Shown here: one piece after another, positions 44,960 through 57,851 of the stretch
Layout of the letters: each line of letters begins with the position of its first letter
How positions within the stretch are numbered: position 1 is the stretch's first letter
Assembly: GCA_014529385.2 (NCBI GenBank)
Contig: CM043950.1
Span: 151,718,945 to 151,782,944 of the forward strand
Length of the DNA: 64,000 bases
Direction: 5' to 3'
Source of the DNA: Adiantum capillus-veneris
Lineage: Eukaryota; Streptophyta; Polypodiopsida; Polypodiales; Pteridaceae
Translations under genes and position numbers: made by a program
The notes under the pieces: model-generated
Database searches by the model: none
Seen by the model: the letters and a program-made list of their open reading frames with translations, nothing else
Told to the model about the DNA's origin: nothing

Positions 44960-45151
44960 TGTTGGGGTATAAAGCCCAATGTGGTCGCCCAGGTAAGTGG
45001 GCGGGCCGCCAGGTATGTACACATATTCTTTTGTAAAAACCTAATAAGATCTCACTATGCTCTACACATTACATTAGAGCGAGTTCACCATATCGTCGTG
45101 CCCTTCTTCTCGCACTCTCTCTTGCGTCGCACTTCCGCTCGTACTCCTTCA
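44960..45151 (+). repeat. Copia 5' LTR
   Basis: 192 bp, TG...CA ends, followed after two bases by the tRNA-Met primer site. The partner LTR is at 59,102-59,293. Confidence 0.97.
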
Positions 45152-46240
45152 ACTGGTATCAGAGCTCAGATCGAGGCTCGGGGCAGCACTGCAGGAGGCT
45201 AGAGTCACCAACTCAGATTGGAGTGAAATTCGACAGTCGAAGACACGGCCCCAAATCTCGTGGGAGCGCCCGAAGGCGTTGGTGTTGTCAGAATTTCTTT
45301 CTGAGGTCATCTCGGCCACCGTTCGGCTTCGACAAAGGTCTGTGCAGGCCATTTTTGACTACGTGGTCTCGACGGGTGCAAATCCGACTCTGCAAATTTG
45401 GGGTTTTCGGCCTATGGCTGCAGGTGCTGAGGATATCGACACTCCCAGAGTGCTGATTTGTGGTTGTCTACACATCGAAGGACGGCTCATAGTTCTTGGA
45501 GGCGTGTCACATACGACACGGGCGCATCTACACACAGATTGTAGGCGACATCCACTAGTTCATCAAGTAGCTTGTGTTTGCTGCTTGATATTCCAGATTT
45601 CATCCTGACATTGCAGGTACTTCCACATGGGATGTATTGTCAGAGATGATGTATGTCTGTTGAGGGTTTGGTGGCCGTGAGTCACGCAGCAAACAACCGC
45701 CGCAGCGGTTACAGCATACAGTGGGAAATTTGTGGATGTATGATTTTGTGGGAAGTTTATGTACTGTCAGATCTACTGCAGCCTTTGTTGAGGGTCAAGT
45801 GAGGTTTTATTGAGCTGGGGGATTCTAGATCCTTTCGGTGATACAGGTCTTGGAGCGATCCCTCGAGCACCCTTAGATAGGTAGCTAGGATGTATTGACT
45901 GTGAGTTAGACAGTTGGGATTTCATCTTTGCTTTACTGCCGTTGAGGCATTGTCGCAGTCTATGCTTACAGGACAGTGACAGGATAGTCAGAGATAGTAC
46001 AGGTGCAGGACAGGTTTACCTGCAGCTTACAGTGTCAGAGAGACAGTGTTTTTTGAGCTGTTTTTTGGTCTGTTTTTTAGTACACCAGAGCCATTTTACA
46101 AAGGAGACTCTGCCGAAATTTATGCAGAATCTGAAGATTTCTTGGTTCATTTGATAGGTTGATATTGGTTCAGAGGTCAGTTTACAGGGGAAACTCTGCC
46201 GAATTTTTCCCAGGAAAGTAAACCACTTTGAAGCGTAGCT
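45152..46240 (+). promoter_or_regulatory. Copia leader with primer-binding site
   Basis: PBS at 45,154-45,165, then about 1.08 kb without a conserved frame before gag at 46,241. The leader is long for a copia element. Short open frames at 45,223-45,608 show no family. It probably holds packaging and dimerisation signals. Confidence 0.7.
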
Positions 46241-49065
46241 ATGGCTGGATCACAGGACACTGCTCTTTACAATATCAAGAAGCTGGATGGAACCAATTTC
46301 CCATTGTGGAATCAGCAGATTTGGCACGTGTTGGTACAAAAGAAGCAGATAAAACCTATAAAGCTCAAGGGGATAAAACCAGAAGATATGGACGAAGATG
46401 AATGGAGCGAAATGGATGAATTGGCACTTTCTACCATTATGCTGACTTTGGCAGAAAGCGTTTACTTCAATGTAGTAGACGAGATGTCGACTTATCAAGC
46501 ATGGTTGAAGCTGAGTGATCTTTATGAGAAGCAGAGTGCAGCTTCACAGGTATACTGGCTTAAAAAGCTTGTTGACTTGAAGATGAAATAAGGGACACCT
46601 ATGTCCAACATCTGAATGAATTCAACACAATCTATAGTCAGTTGTCAGCTCAAGGTGTCAAGTTTGATGAACCTGTTAGAGCTATGTTCCTGTTGATCAC
46701 ATTGCCGGAAAGTTGGGACACTTTTCGCACAGCTTTGAGTAATTCTGCACCTCCAGATGGTTTGAACATAGCAGGTGTAGAAGGAAGTCTGCTTACTGAA
46801 GAAACCAATAGAAAGAAAATGGACAAAGGCAAAGGAACAGCCTTAGTTGTCAGAGGAAGGACCAAAGAAAAGTACAAAGGTGGAAAGAGGAATCAGTCTC
46901 GTAGCAAGTGCCGCAGTGCTAAAGGCAAGAGTGACATAGAATGCTACCATTGTGGCAAGAAGGGTCACATGAAAAGAGACTGCAGAGAATGGAAAGCAGA
47001 AAAAGGCAAAGAGAAAGCTGAAGACCATGGTGAGAAGAACAAGTCCTCAGTGAAGATTCAAGAAATAAATGTGACAAACACTGTTGCAGAGGATGACAGT
47101 CTAGTGTCAGGAGACATCTACTTCTTGAAGAATACAATGGACTCAGCTCTTCTTACAGCATCTGATGGAAATGCACTGAGTGAGTGGATTATAGACTCAG
47201 GGGCATCACTTCATGTGTCTCCAAACAAGGAGTGGTTTACTTCTTATGTGACCACTAAATATCATGTTCGACTAGGCAATGGGCAGACATGTGAGATCTT
47301 AGGTGTTGGAGATGTTCAATTGAAGTTTCAAAATGGCTCTTCTTTCACGCTGAAGAATGTGAGACATGTTCCCGCAATTACAAAGAGCTTGATCAGCACA
47401 GGTTTACTTGATGATGCTGGCTACGTCACCACTTTTGGACAGAACATGTGGAAGATATCCAAGGGTTCTATGACAGTAGCACATGGAGTAAATTCTTGAG
47501 GACTTTACATGATTTATGTATCAAATGTCTCTAAAAATGTAATCAATGTAACTGAGCAGCCGAACGTTTCTTTGTGGCATAGCCGGTTAGGACATATGTC
47601 CAAGAAGGGAATGGAAATATTGTCTCGTTCTGGTTATTTTCCTGGCTTTTCATTTAATGATTTTGAATTATGTGAACATTGTCTGTATGGTAAGCAAACA
47701 CAGCAGCCACATAAGCATAGAAGCAATAGAAGAGATACACAGTTGGCACTTGTTCATAGTGATTTGTGTGGACCTATGCCTAACCTATCTCTAGGGGGAG
47801 ATTCTTACTTTATGACATTTATAGATGATTACTCGAGGAAAGTATGGGTTTACTTTCTCAAGCACAAGGATGAAGCGTTGAGTGTTTTCAAAACGTTTGT
47901 GACACTTGTGGAGAATCAGAGTGGCAAGAAGCTTAAATGCTTACACACTGACAATGGTGGAGAGTATGTTTCAAAGGCCTTTCAGGACTTTTGTGAGTCA
48001 AAAGGTATAAAACGTGAACTTACTGCTCCTTACAATCCTCCTCAAAATGGTGTTGCTGAGAGGATGAATAGAACCATACAAGAGAAGGTCAGAAGTATGT
48101 TGTCTAATGCACAGCTGCCAAATGGGTTTTGGGCTGAAGCTGTACCAACAGCTGTTCATCTTGTAAATAGATCTCCTAGCAAGGTTTTGTAGAAGGATTC
48201 AGTGCCAGAGATGGTATGGTCAGGCAAAATGCCCTCATACAAGCATCTCAGAGTCTTTGGCTGTGAGGCATATACTCACGTTCCAAAGGAATTTAGGAAC
48301 AAACTTGAGCCAAAGAGTAGAAAGTGCATCTTTCTAGGCTATGGTAATTCAATTGAGATGGGGTACAGACTTTGGGATCCCGAATCCAGAAAGGTTGTCC
48401 GTAGCAATGATGTTCACTTTAATGAATCCAAATATCATTCTAAACCAGAGAGGGTTGAGGAGATTAGAAGATTTGTCTTCCAAGAAGATGGACCTGCACG
48501 TGCAAGACAAAATGTCAGGGCTCAAGAGGAGCAAGGATAGGATAGAGTGGAACCACAGGTTGTGGCTGAGCCTGAGCCTGAGCCACCAATTGTGCGTAGA
48601 TTTGGACGTGTCACGCGACCTCCTGATAGGTTTGTTCCATCTATGAACTATGTCATGTTGATTGATTGCAATGAGCCTTCATGTTACAAGGAAGCAGTGC
48701 AAATGAAGGACTCCGGGAATTGGAAATTGGCCATGCAATCAGAGATGACATCTCTGCATAAAAACCAGACATGGAAGCTAGTTAAATTACCACGGGGCAA
48801 AAAGGCTCTACCTTGTAAATGGGTTTACATGTATAAGATCACCGCTCATGATAGTCAGCCAAAGTACAAAGCAAGGCTTGTTGCCAAGGGTTTTAAGCAA
48901 GAACAAGGCATTGACTTTGAGGAAGTCTTCTCTCCGGTGGTCAAGATGACTACATTGAGATGCTTTCTTGCATTGGTTTCCATATTAGATTTGGTGTTGC
49001 ACCAAATGGATGTCAAGACAGCGTTCTTGCATGGTGATTTAGATGTGGAAATTTACATGCAGCAG
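46241..49065 (+). pseudogene. Copia gag-protease-integrase-RT, 5' portion
   Basis: ATG at 46,241 starts gag (LDGTNFPLWNQQIW). A frameshift near 46,590 leads into a frame open, apart from stops, to 49,065. It carries a zinc knuckle CYHCGKKGHMKRDC near 46,945, protease DSGASLHVS near 47,200, integrase HHCC (H near 47,590; CEHC), core DYSRKVWVY and DNGGEYVSKAF, then PYNPPQNGVAERMNRT, and the RT start WKLVKLPRGKKALPCKWVY and LHQMDVKTAFLHGD. Stops are TGA 47,497-47,499, TAG 48,190-48,192 and TAG 48,538-48,540. The gypsy element cuts the RT gene straight after EIYMQQ. The 3' portion resumes at 57,852. Confidence 0.93.
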
Positions 49066-50676
49066 TGTCATAAAATCTAATATCTAACCAACCCAAATGA
49101 TTTTCTCATATTAAATTGATCACTTAATGTGGGAGAATAAACGGGAACAAGTGTTAAGATATAGATATGTGCTTATAGATCTATCTCAACACGGGGCCAA
49201 TAGTAAAGGGGCCCAAATGGGAGATGGTCTATCAAGAGCAAGGCTAACCAATGGAGCATAAGACCTTAGGGTTAGCTTCATTGAGAACCTCCAATAATGT
49301 GTGTAAAAGTCCTTTGACCTTAGGTAAGCTAGGGCTGAGCTTGAGGTGGGAACCCGGCCCAAGCTCGAGGTGTTTGTCGTGCTTGAGGTGTTTGTCCTGC
49401 TTGAGGTGCTTGATTAAGGTGCTTGAGGTTCTTGACTTACTCCATGCTTGAGGTGCTTGACTTGCCGCTTGATTAAGGTGCTTGAGGTGCATTGACATGC
49501 TTGCCTGAGATGCTTGTGGGAATACCCCCTAGTCCAAGTGCTTTGTCATGCTTGATGACTAAGGTGCTTGAGCTCCTAAAGTCAAAAGCATCCCTACAAG
49601 AGGGGGGGCGAGCCCTTTTCCTAGGGATTAGAGAGAGAACACACACTCACACTCACAAGGGAAGCCCCAGCTTGAAGAGGCAGCAAGGACACATGTCAGG
49701 TCCCTACCCATGTTACCTTCATGTGTTGCTTGAAGCCTATTGGCTAGGCTTCAAAGGGGTCCAATGATAAATTACTTGAATTATCTAATTGTTTTTGCAT
49801 TTATCAAGTCCTCTCTCTCAAAGGGGAAAGGGGGACACTTTTCCCAAGGCTATCCCTGTTGCTTGTAATAGGCTCTGCTTGTGATTGGCTAGGCCTGGAG
49901 GGGTCCAATGAGCTTCAAGCATGAGCTACAAGGGGGGGTCGACCCAAGCAAGCTAGGGGGGTGCTTAGGGGGTATACTCACCCACACACACTCACAAGCA
50001 CTCTCATTGTGTACTATGCAAAGTGCAAGAGCTCCCTCTCCTTCTCCAAGCAAGTAGAGGTTGAGAGCCTACACCAACACTCTTGGCTATGGAGTGCAAA
50101 TCCAACCAAGAGCCATGCTTCAATGCTTAAGCTTGCCATCTTCTTCTTCTTCATTACTATGCTATTATGTATGCTAGCAACAAGAGTATGATAAGTGAGG
50201 AACTAATTCTTTCTCCTACGAAATGTTTCTTCTTCCTCTTCCCTACCCTCATTCCCTGCTAGCTCTCTCCACCTTCGAAGGTGTTTGAGGTCTTGGGACT
50301 GAGGCTTGGGATAGTTAAAGCTTTCTTCAAGTTTATGTTATGTTTGTGATGCATGAAGCCTTCCATCTTCATGGCATCGCCTAGGTCACAAGGAACACAA
50401 AGACTGTATTGTTACAAGTCTCTGTTTATGGGAGAAATCATAATACAAATGCCTATTGGAGGGGGGACCGGCTCCACATAAATCCGGTCCTCAACTGTTG
50501 TCATGTTCTCTAAACTCTCTCTCTTGCAAAAGTATTGTCTATGCCAAGTTAACTAATTGCTATGATTATGTTGCTATCTTCAATTATGTCTACCCGCTAT
50601 GCTCACAAAATCATTTCTTGAAAGTACTCTCATTAAATTCCGCTATTCTCAAATTGAATAGGCAAATTCCATTACA
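49066..50676 (+). repeat. Gypsy 5' LTR with internal minisatellite
   Basis: 1,611 bp. At about 49,340-49,500 a gcttgaggtgtttgtc-type unit (about 18 bp) repeats several times. The 3' LTR has one more unit. Short open frames in the LTR, repeated in both copies, are not genes. Confidence 0.96.
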
Positions 50677-51090
50677 TTGGTATCAGAGCATTTGGTTTCT
50701 CTTTTCTTGCTTAAGAAGAGAGGTCCTTAAGTAGCCTATAAATGCTTGATGTTGTTAATTATAATAGAGTAAGTGGAACTGGGATCTAATATCGGTTTTG
50801 TTAAGCCCACTATGTGGGGGATGGTGCACACCTCGGGAGCTTTGGACTTAATAATGGAGTCTTTTTAGACTTGCCTACGGCTTTACCATTATTGAGCCAT
50901 AAGAAGTCCGAATGGAGCTAGCCCTTGGCAACTCTGCTATGTTAGACCTACTCCTCTACTCTCTATAATTAACCACTTTGAGCCATGGGTGTAGATACTT
51001 AAGAGCCGATTTTCAAAGGCTAAGAGGAGTGGCAACTAAGGTTTTGTATTGCCAAAGCATACACTAAGTATAAACATAAATTTTGTTAAC

Positions 51091-52909
51091 ATGGCTGACA
51101 ATAATCAAGAGAGTAGAATGAACATTGATAGCTTTGATTTTGCACATGAAGGTGCTAATGATGATGCTCCCATGTTTGTGAATTATCTCGTCACTAGGTT
51201 GCAACAAGCTATGGGCAACCCTGTTTTGCAAGCCGAAGTTACTCAACAACTTCGTGCTTATGGAATTTCCCTTCCTCTCCCAGAGGAGACAGAGCTTAGG
51301 AGGCCTCTTGAAGAGACCCCCAAAAGAAGACTCTCTCCCATTCGAGAGGAGGAATCAAAAGAGAAAGAAAGCAATGACAGTCTAAGTTCTTCTGAAGATG
51401 TGGCTCCACGAAGACGGCGGTCTAGACGATCGCCTACTCCTCCCAAGAGGAAAAGAGCAACCTATAGTCCTTCTCCTCATCACTCTGAAAGTCAAGAGAG
51501 GAAACAAATGAAGAAAAGGGCTAGGAAGAGGTCACCCTCTTCTCCTTCTTCTTCACCTTCCTCCTCTTCCTATGAAAGTTATGTCTATTCTCCTAGAGAA
51601 TACAAGAGGGGAGGACATCGCAAATCCTTTCCTGCATGGCGAGGGTCACAAAAGCTAAAGAAGTTCAAGGAGGGAGGAAAGAGTATCTCTTTTCTCACCT
51701 ACGATGGCACCTTTGGTGCTACCGACAAAGTGTTGGCCTTCATCCAGCAATTTGATGCGGCCTTTGGGGACGAGGGCTTCACAGAGTCCTCCAAGCTATG
51801 CCATGTAGCTATGCACTTCCAAAAATCAGCTCGTCAATGGTGGGCTAGCCTTCGTGGCAATGGAGAAGCCCCAAAGACATGGAAAACTCTACGAGTTTCC
51901 ATCATGAAGCAATTTCTTCCAAGCGATACTAAAGATAAAGTTCTTACCGAATGGCGCGGCTTGAAGCTTCTCTCTCATGAGTCTATCAACAAGTATGTAG
52001 ACAAGTTTTGGGATTTACATCTCAAAGCTACTGTCTTTCAAAAGATAGACTTTGCGGGATTTACCTGAAGAGATGGCCGAATACATCAACTCTCAATGGC
52101 CTAGTACTATTACCGAAGTAATCCATCACACCATGGTTGCTTCACGCATCAATTTCCATCAAGGGGCTGGACGTAATGTCAAGCCCATGGAAAACAAAGA
52201 TAAAAATGATGCAAAGGGGAAATCCAATGCACAAAATAATTCCCAAGGCACTTCCAACAACAACAATAACAACAACAACAATCGGTCCAAGGAGAAGGGA
52301 GTTTACAAAGGTAAAAACAAACTCTCTCCTGAAGAGCTTGAAGCTTTTCACAAGGACCATAAATGTTTCAAGTGTGGGGAGCAAGGACATGGCTATCGTT
52401 CTTGCCCCAAGAAGAATACTTGCAATGAGACTCCTAGGGCTTCCACCATCGAAGCTCCAAAAGAGGATGCTCATTGCAAAGGATCATCACTCTCCTATGC
52501 TTGGGGAAAGGTAAGAGAGCATGATGCCTTCATCTTGTTTGACCCTGGCTCTACTCTCCACTTCATATCAATAGACTTGGCCACCAAGTTGGGCATTCAA
52601 GCTTTTGAGATGGGAGATATAGTAACAGCTGATGCAGCTTTCAAGGGACAACAAGCCTCCGTTACTCCCTTGATTGGGAAGTTGAGGCTTCATGTCCAAA
52701 GCTATGTCGACAAAGAAGACTTCTTCATCTCTCCTCTCCAACATCAGGATGTTATCCTAGGGGCACCATGGTGTGATCGCATGGCTGCCAACATGAAGTT
52801 CCCTGAAAGGAGAATTTACTTCACCTACAGGGGAAAGAACATGTATATAGATGCTAGTGAGCGTGGTCGCACTATTCCACTTGTAAATCCTCTTTCTTTT
52901 GATAAATAA
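51091..52909 (+). pseudogene. Gypsy gag and protease (one frameshift)
   Basis: ATG at 51,091 (MADNNQESRMNID). Gag includes an unusual Arg/Ser-rich segment (about residues 115-180, RRRRSRRSPTPPKRKR and many RS/SP pairs) that looks like a nuclear-localising or RNA-binding tract. The gag capsid domain follows (AMHFQKSARQWWASL). A frameshift near 52,050 shifts to the frame starting DLPEEMAEYINSQ. That frame continues with a poly-Asn stretch, one zinc knuckle CFKCGEQGHGYRSC near 52,370, and a retropepsin-like domain with FDPGSTLHFIS near 52,540, ending in TAA at 52,907-52,909. The frameshift lies upstream of the knuckle, not at a gag-pol border, so it is probably a mutation. Confidence 0.88.
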
Positions 52910-55858
52910 ATGAAGAGCTCCGTTTCTGCGTACATGATTTATGTCAAAGAGTCTCTAAAAGCTAATAATGTTTCATCAAATGAAAATGATAGGAATCAAG
53001 AAGAGTTAGACTTGTCTACTTTTCTAAAAGGATTCCAAGATGTGTTCATCGATGATATCCCTATGGACCTACCTCCAAAACGAGGGGATGATGACCATCG
53101 TATTGAGCTCCTTCCAGGAAGCTCACCGCCTAACAAACCTCCTTATCGAGTCTCACAAGCTCAACAAGAGGAGATTATGAGGGAAGTACAGGAATTGGTA
53201 GACAAAGAGATGGTGAGGCCTAGTTCCTCTCCCTTTTGTTCTCCAGTCCTTTTTGTGCAAAAGAAAGATGGTACATACCGTATGTGTGTGGACTATCGAG
53301 CACTAAACCATATCACTATCAAAAATAGATTTCCCGTGCCTCGGGTAGAAGATCTGTTTGATAAGCTACAAGGCTCTACCTACTTCAGTAGGATTGACCT
53401 TAAGAGTGGCTATCATCAAATAAGGATAGTGGATGAAGATATCCTAAAGACCGCGTTTCGCACAACATTTGGTCTTTATGAATATCTAGTCATGCCTTTT
53501 GGCTTGACTAATGCACCAGCTACTTTCAATCGTCTCATGGAGAAAATTTTTAGACCATATCGTAAATTCACTGGAGTGTTCTTTGATGATATCATCATCT
53601 ACTCCAAATATTTGGAGGAACATAAGCAACATCTCCAAGTGATTTTTCAAGCCTTGAGGGAAAACAAACTTTTTCTCAACCAAAAGAAAAGTGAATTCTT
53701 CCTTCAAGAGATTCAATATCTAGGTCATATTATCTCTCACGATGGTATTCGTATGGATCCATCAAAGTTAGAGGTAATAAAATCATGGCCTAACCCAAGG
53801 AATCTACATGAGCTAAGAAGCTTTATTGGTATGTGTGCATACTATAGACGCTTCATAGAAAAATTCTCTCAAGTAGCAGGACCACTACACGACTTAACAA
53901 AGAAGAACGTTAAGTTTGTATGGACTGCTAAGGAGCAAAATGCTTTTGAAAAACTCAAAGAGAAGCTTACTTCCCAACCAGTCCTCGTGCTTCCGGATCT
54001 CTCAAAACCATTTGAGGTCCAATGTGATGCGTGTGGTGATTGCCTTGGAGCGGTTTTGCTTCAAGAAGGGCATGCCATAGCATATGAGAGCCGAAGGCTC
54101 AATAGTGATGAACGAGTCTTGGGCATTTATGAGAAAGAGCTTTTAGCTGTTCTACATGCCCTAGATACATGGAAGCACTACCTATTGGGGACTCCATTTA
54201 TCCTACGAACCGACCACCAAAGTCTCAAGTATTTCATGACGCAAACCAAACTTTCCGACAAACAAATGAGGTGGGCAAATTTTCTTTCGCAATTTAATTT
54301 CCATATTGCTCACATAGCTGGTAAGCACAATCAAGTTGCCAATGCACTTTCACGACGACCAAAAGTTAATGCGGTGTCTATAGCTACTCACAATGATCTA
54401 TCCTCTATGATGGATGAGTATGCTACTGACCCTGACTTTAGAGACATAATGTTAGCCCTTGCTTTGGGGAAGAAAGAGGAACCATTCACCTTGCAGGATG
54501 GTTATCTTCTCCACGGCAATAGGCTATGTGTTACCCATTCCCTTCGTGAGAAGGTTATGTATGAATCCCATGCTCCTCCATATGCAGGGCATAGAGGTAT
54601 TCAACCTACTCTCCGAGGAGTAGAGACGTATTTCTATTGGCCTACCATGAAAGTGGACATACAAGAGTATGTTTCAAAATGTGTAGTATGCCAAAAGACC
54701 AAGTATGATAGAGGGAAGCAACCTGGATTACTCCAGCCATTGCCTATTCCAAATTCACCATGGGAGAGTATATCCATGGATTTCATCTTTGGATTTCCCA
54801 AGTCTATCCATGGGAATACGGGAATATGGACAATAGTCGACAGGTTTAGCAAGCAAGCACATTTTATTCTTGTCAAAAAGACTATTAAGGCACATCAAAT
54901 GGCAACTCTCTTCATATCTTAGATTTTCAAGCACCATGGATTACCCACATCCATCGTGTCAGATAGAGATCCTAGAATGACCAGTAATTTCTGGAAAGGT
55001 CTCTTTGAAAATCTAGGAACAAGATTGAATTTCTCTTCGGCCTATCACCCACAAACGGATGGCCAAAGTGAGATAGCCAATCTTACGATACTCGATCTAC
55101 TCAAGACTTATGTTACCGAAGTAGATCAACGCTCACAATGGGAAAAGTATTTACCTCTAGTAGAGTATGCCTACAATAATACTGTACATACTTCTACGGG
55201 GAAAGCACCTTTCGAGATCATAGAGGGAAGACCTAAAAGTCCCTTGCTACTCAAAGTACATGGGAAGATCTTCGCCGCCGATGAGTATAGCCGTGACCTA
55301 CAAGAATCTTTTCAAAAGATTAGGGAGGCTATAGCCATCTCTCAACAAAGGAAAAAAGCTGCTGCTGATAAGCACAGAAGAGCCTTAATGTTCAAAGAAA
55401 ATGATTGGGTCTTACTCAAGTTTCCTAAGGCTCGATTAAGGCAAACGACGGGCAAAAATCCTACGGGCCATCAAAAGTATTATGCTAAACTAGCAAAAAG
55501 ATACTATGGTCCTTTCCAAATCTTGAAGCCCATTAATGAGACAGCTTATCAACTCAAGTTGCCCAACCATTGGCTTATACACAATGCCTTTCATGTAAGC
55601 CTACTTAAGCCCTACAAAGGAGAGCCACCAACTGAACCAATTATTGAAGACCCTCCCGAAGTTGAAGACCAAGAAGAGGTGCTACAACCCGAAGCTGTCG
55701 TTCGGCATGAAGACAAGGTACTACGACATGGTAAGATAATCCGACGGTGTCTTATTAAGCTCAAAAATTATCCTTTTGAAGATGCTAAATGGATGCAAGG
55801 AGTACAACTTAAGGATAGTATGAACCTCGTCAATGCTTACAATGCTACATTAGAGTAA
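52910..55858 (+). pseudogene. Gypsy pol: RT, RNase H, integrase, chromodomain-like end (one stop)
   Basis: It follows the protease TAA in the same frame. RT: FVQKKDGTYRMCVDYRALN near 53,250, YLVMPFGLTNAPATF near 53,480, active site VFFDDIIIYS near 53,575. RNase H: QCDACGDCLGAVLLQ near 54,020 and RTDHQSLKYF near 54,210. Integrase: HAPPYAGHRG ... CVVCQKTK zinc domain near 54,570-54,700, then DFIFGFP, SDRDPRM and the Glu in DGQSEIAN (DD35E type). A single in-frame TAG at 54,920-54,922 splits the integrase. After the integrase, PEAVVRHEDKVLRHGKIIR followed by Lys-rich text and a conserved Trp (about 55,690-55,820) resembles a chromodomain, as in chromoviruses. Only two to three lesions separate this copy from an intact element. 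Confidence 0.92.
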
Positions 55859-56217
55859 GCAAATGTACAACTCTCTTTTAATGACTCATGTTTTTGTCTT
55901 ATAAGACTAATCCCCTTTTTAATTGTGCACAAATTTAACTAGTATGCATGCTTAGAATCATGTTTGTGATGACGACGTCTCTCAAAAACTAAGTAGAATT
56001 TGTCACTCTACTTTGGGAGAATGAAATGGACTAAAGAGCAGACATGCTTGCGGCAGCTATGTCTCCCAAGCACCAAATGGATTAGTCGTCCATCTTGGAA
56101 AGATGTCGTAGGGTAAAAAAGGGATCCTCTACCCGCTAAGTACGATTGACTCATGACTAAGCCTTTATCTCTTCTACCTCATAGTCGAGGACGACTATGA
56201 TTTCAAGAGAGAGGTAA
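55859..56217 (+). other. Gypsy 3' untranslated region
   Basis: About 360 bp without a gene, ending in the purine-rich tract tttcaagagagaggtaa before the LTR. Confidence 0.7.
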
Positions 56218-57846
56218 TGTCATAAAATCTAATATCTAACCAACCCAAATGATTTTCTCATATTAAATTGATCACTTAATGTGGGAGAATAAACGAGAAC
56301 AAGTGTTAAGATATAGATATGTGCTTATAGATCTATCTCAACACGGGGCCAATAGTAAAGGGGCCCAAATGGGAGATGGTCTATCAAGAGCAAGGCTAAC
56401 CAATGGAGCATAAGACCTTAGGGTTAGCTTCATTGAAGACCTCCAATAATGTGTGTAAAAGTCCTTTGACCTTAGGTAAGCTAGGGCTGAGCTTGAGGTG
56501 GGAACCCGGCCCAAGCTCGAGGTGTTTGTCCTGCTTGAGGTGCTTGTCGTGCTTGAGGTGTTTGTCCTGCTTGAGGTGCTTGATTAAGGTGCTTGAGGTT
56601 CTTGACTTACTCCATGCTTGAGGTGCTTGACTTGCCGCTTGATTAAGGTGCTTGAGGTGCATTGACATGCTTGCCTGAGATGCTTCTGGGAATACCCCCT
56701 AGTCCAAGTGCTTTGTCATGCTTAATGACTAAGGTGCTTGAGCTCCTAAAGTCAAAAGCATCCCTACAAGAGGGGGGGCGAGCCCTTTTCCTAGGGATTA
56801 GAGAGAGAACACACACTCACACTCACAAGGGAAGCCCCAGCTTGAAGAGGCAGCAAGGACACATGTCAGGTCCCTACCCATGTTACCTTCATGTGTTGCT
56901 TGAAGCCTATTGGCTAGGCTTCAAAGGGGTCCAATGATAAATTACTTGAATTATCTAATTGTTTTTGCATTTATCAAGTCCTCTCTCTCAAATGGGAAAG
57001 GGGGACACTTATCCCAAGGCTATCCCTGTTGCTTGTAATAGGCTCTGCTTGTGATTGGCTAGGCCTGGAGGGGTCCAATGAGCTTCAAGCATGAGCTACA
57101 AGGGGGGGTCGACCCAAGCAAGCTAGGGGGGTGCTTAGGGGGTATACTCACCCACACACACTCACAAGAACTCTCATTGTGTACTATGCAAAGTGCAAGA
57201 GCTCCCTCTCCTTCTCCAAGCAAGTAGAGGTTGAGAGCCTACACCAACACTCTTGGCTATGGAGTGCAAATCCAACCAAGAGCCATGCTTCAATGCTTAA
57301 GCTTGCCATCTTCTTCTTCTTCATTACTATGCTATTATGTATGCTAGCAACAAGAGTATGATAAGTGAGGAACTAATTCTTTCTCCTACGAAATGTTTCT
57401 TCTTCCTCTTCCCTACCCTCATTCCCTGCTAGCTCTCTCCACCTTCGAAGGTGTTTGAGGTCTTGGGACTGAGGCTTGGGATAGTTAAAGCTTTCTTCAA
57501 GTTTATGTTATGTTTGTGATGCATGAAGCCTTCCATCTTCATGGCATCGCCTAGGTCACAAGGAACTCAAAGACTGTATTGTAACAAGTCTCTCTTTATG
57601 GGAGAAATCATAATACAAATGCCTATTGGAGGGGAGACCGGCTCCACATAAATCCGGTCCTCAACTGTTGTCATGTTCTCTAAACTCTCTCTCTTGCAAA
57701 ATTATTGTCTATGCCAAGTTAACTAATTGCTATGATTATGTTGCTATCTTCAATTATGTCTACCCGCTATGCTCACAAAATCATTTCTTGAAAGTACTCT
57801 CATTAAATTCCGCTATTCTCAAATTGAATAGGCAAATTCCATTACA
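56218..57846 (+). repeat. Gypsy 3' LTR
   Basis: 1,629 bp, about 99% identical to the 5' LTR, ending attaca just before the AGCAG duplication. Confidence 0.96.
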
Positions 57847-57851
57847 AGCAG

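Larger units (their letters stand above)
49066..57846 (+). mobile_element. Complete Ty3/gypsy element nested in the copia RT gene
   Basis: The 5' LTR 49,066-50,676 (1,611 bp) and 3' LTR 56,218-57,846 (1,629 bp) differ by about a dozen substitutions and one extra 18-bp repeat unit in the 3' copy. Identity is therefore about 99% and insertion recent. Target duplication: AGCAG at 49,061-49,065 and 57,847-57,851. Primer site tggtatcagagca at 50,678-50,690. A purine-rich tract (tttcaagagagaggtaa) precedes the 3' LTR. Gene order gag-PR-RT-RH-IN is Ty3/gypsy type, with a chromodomain-like tail. Confidence 0.97.

Noticed and set aside
49244-50734. Several 60-90 codon frames that recur at 56.4-57.9 kb
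   Set aside because: They lie in the two LTR copies, so their repetition reflects the LTR and not conserved genes.
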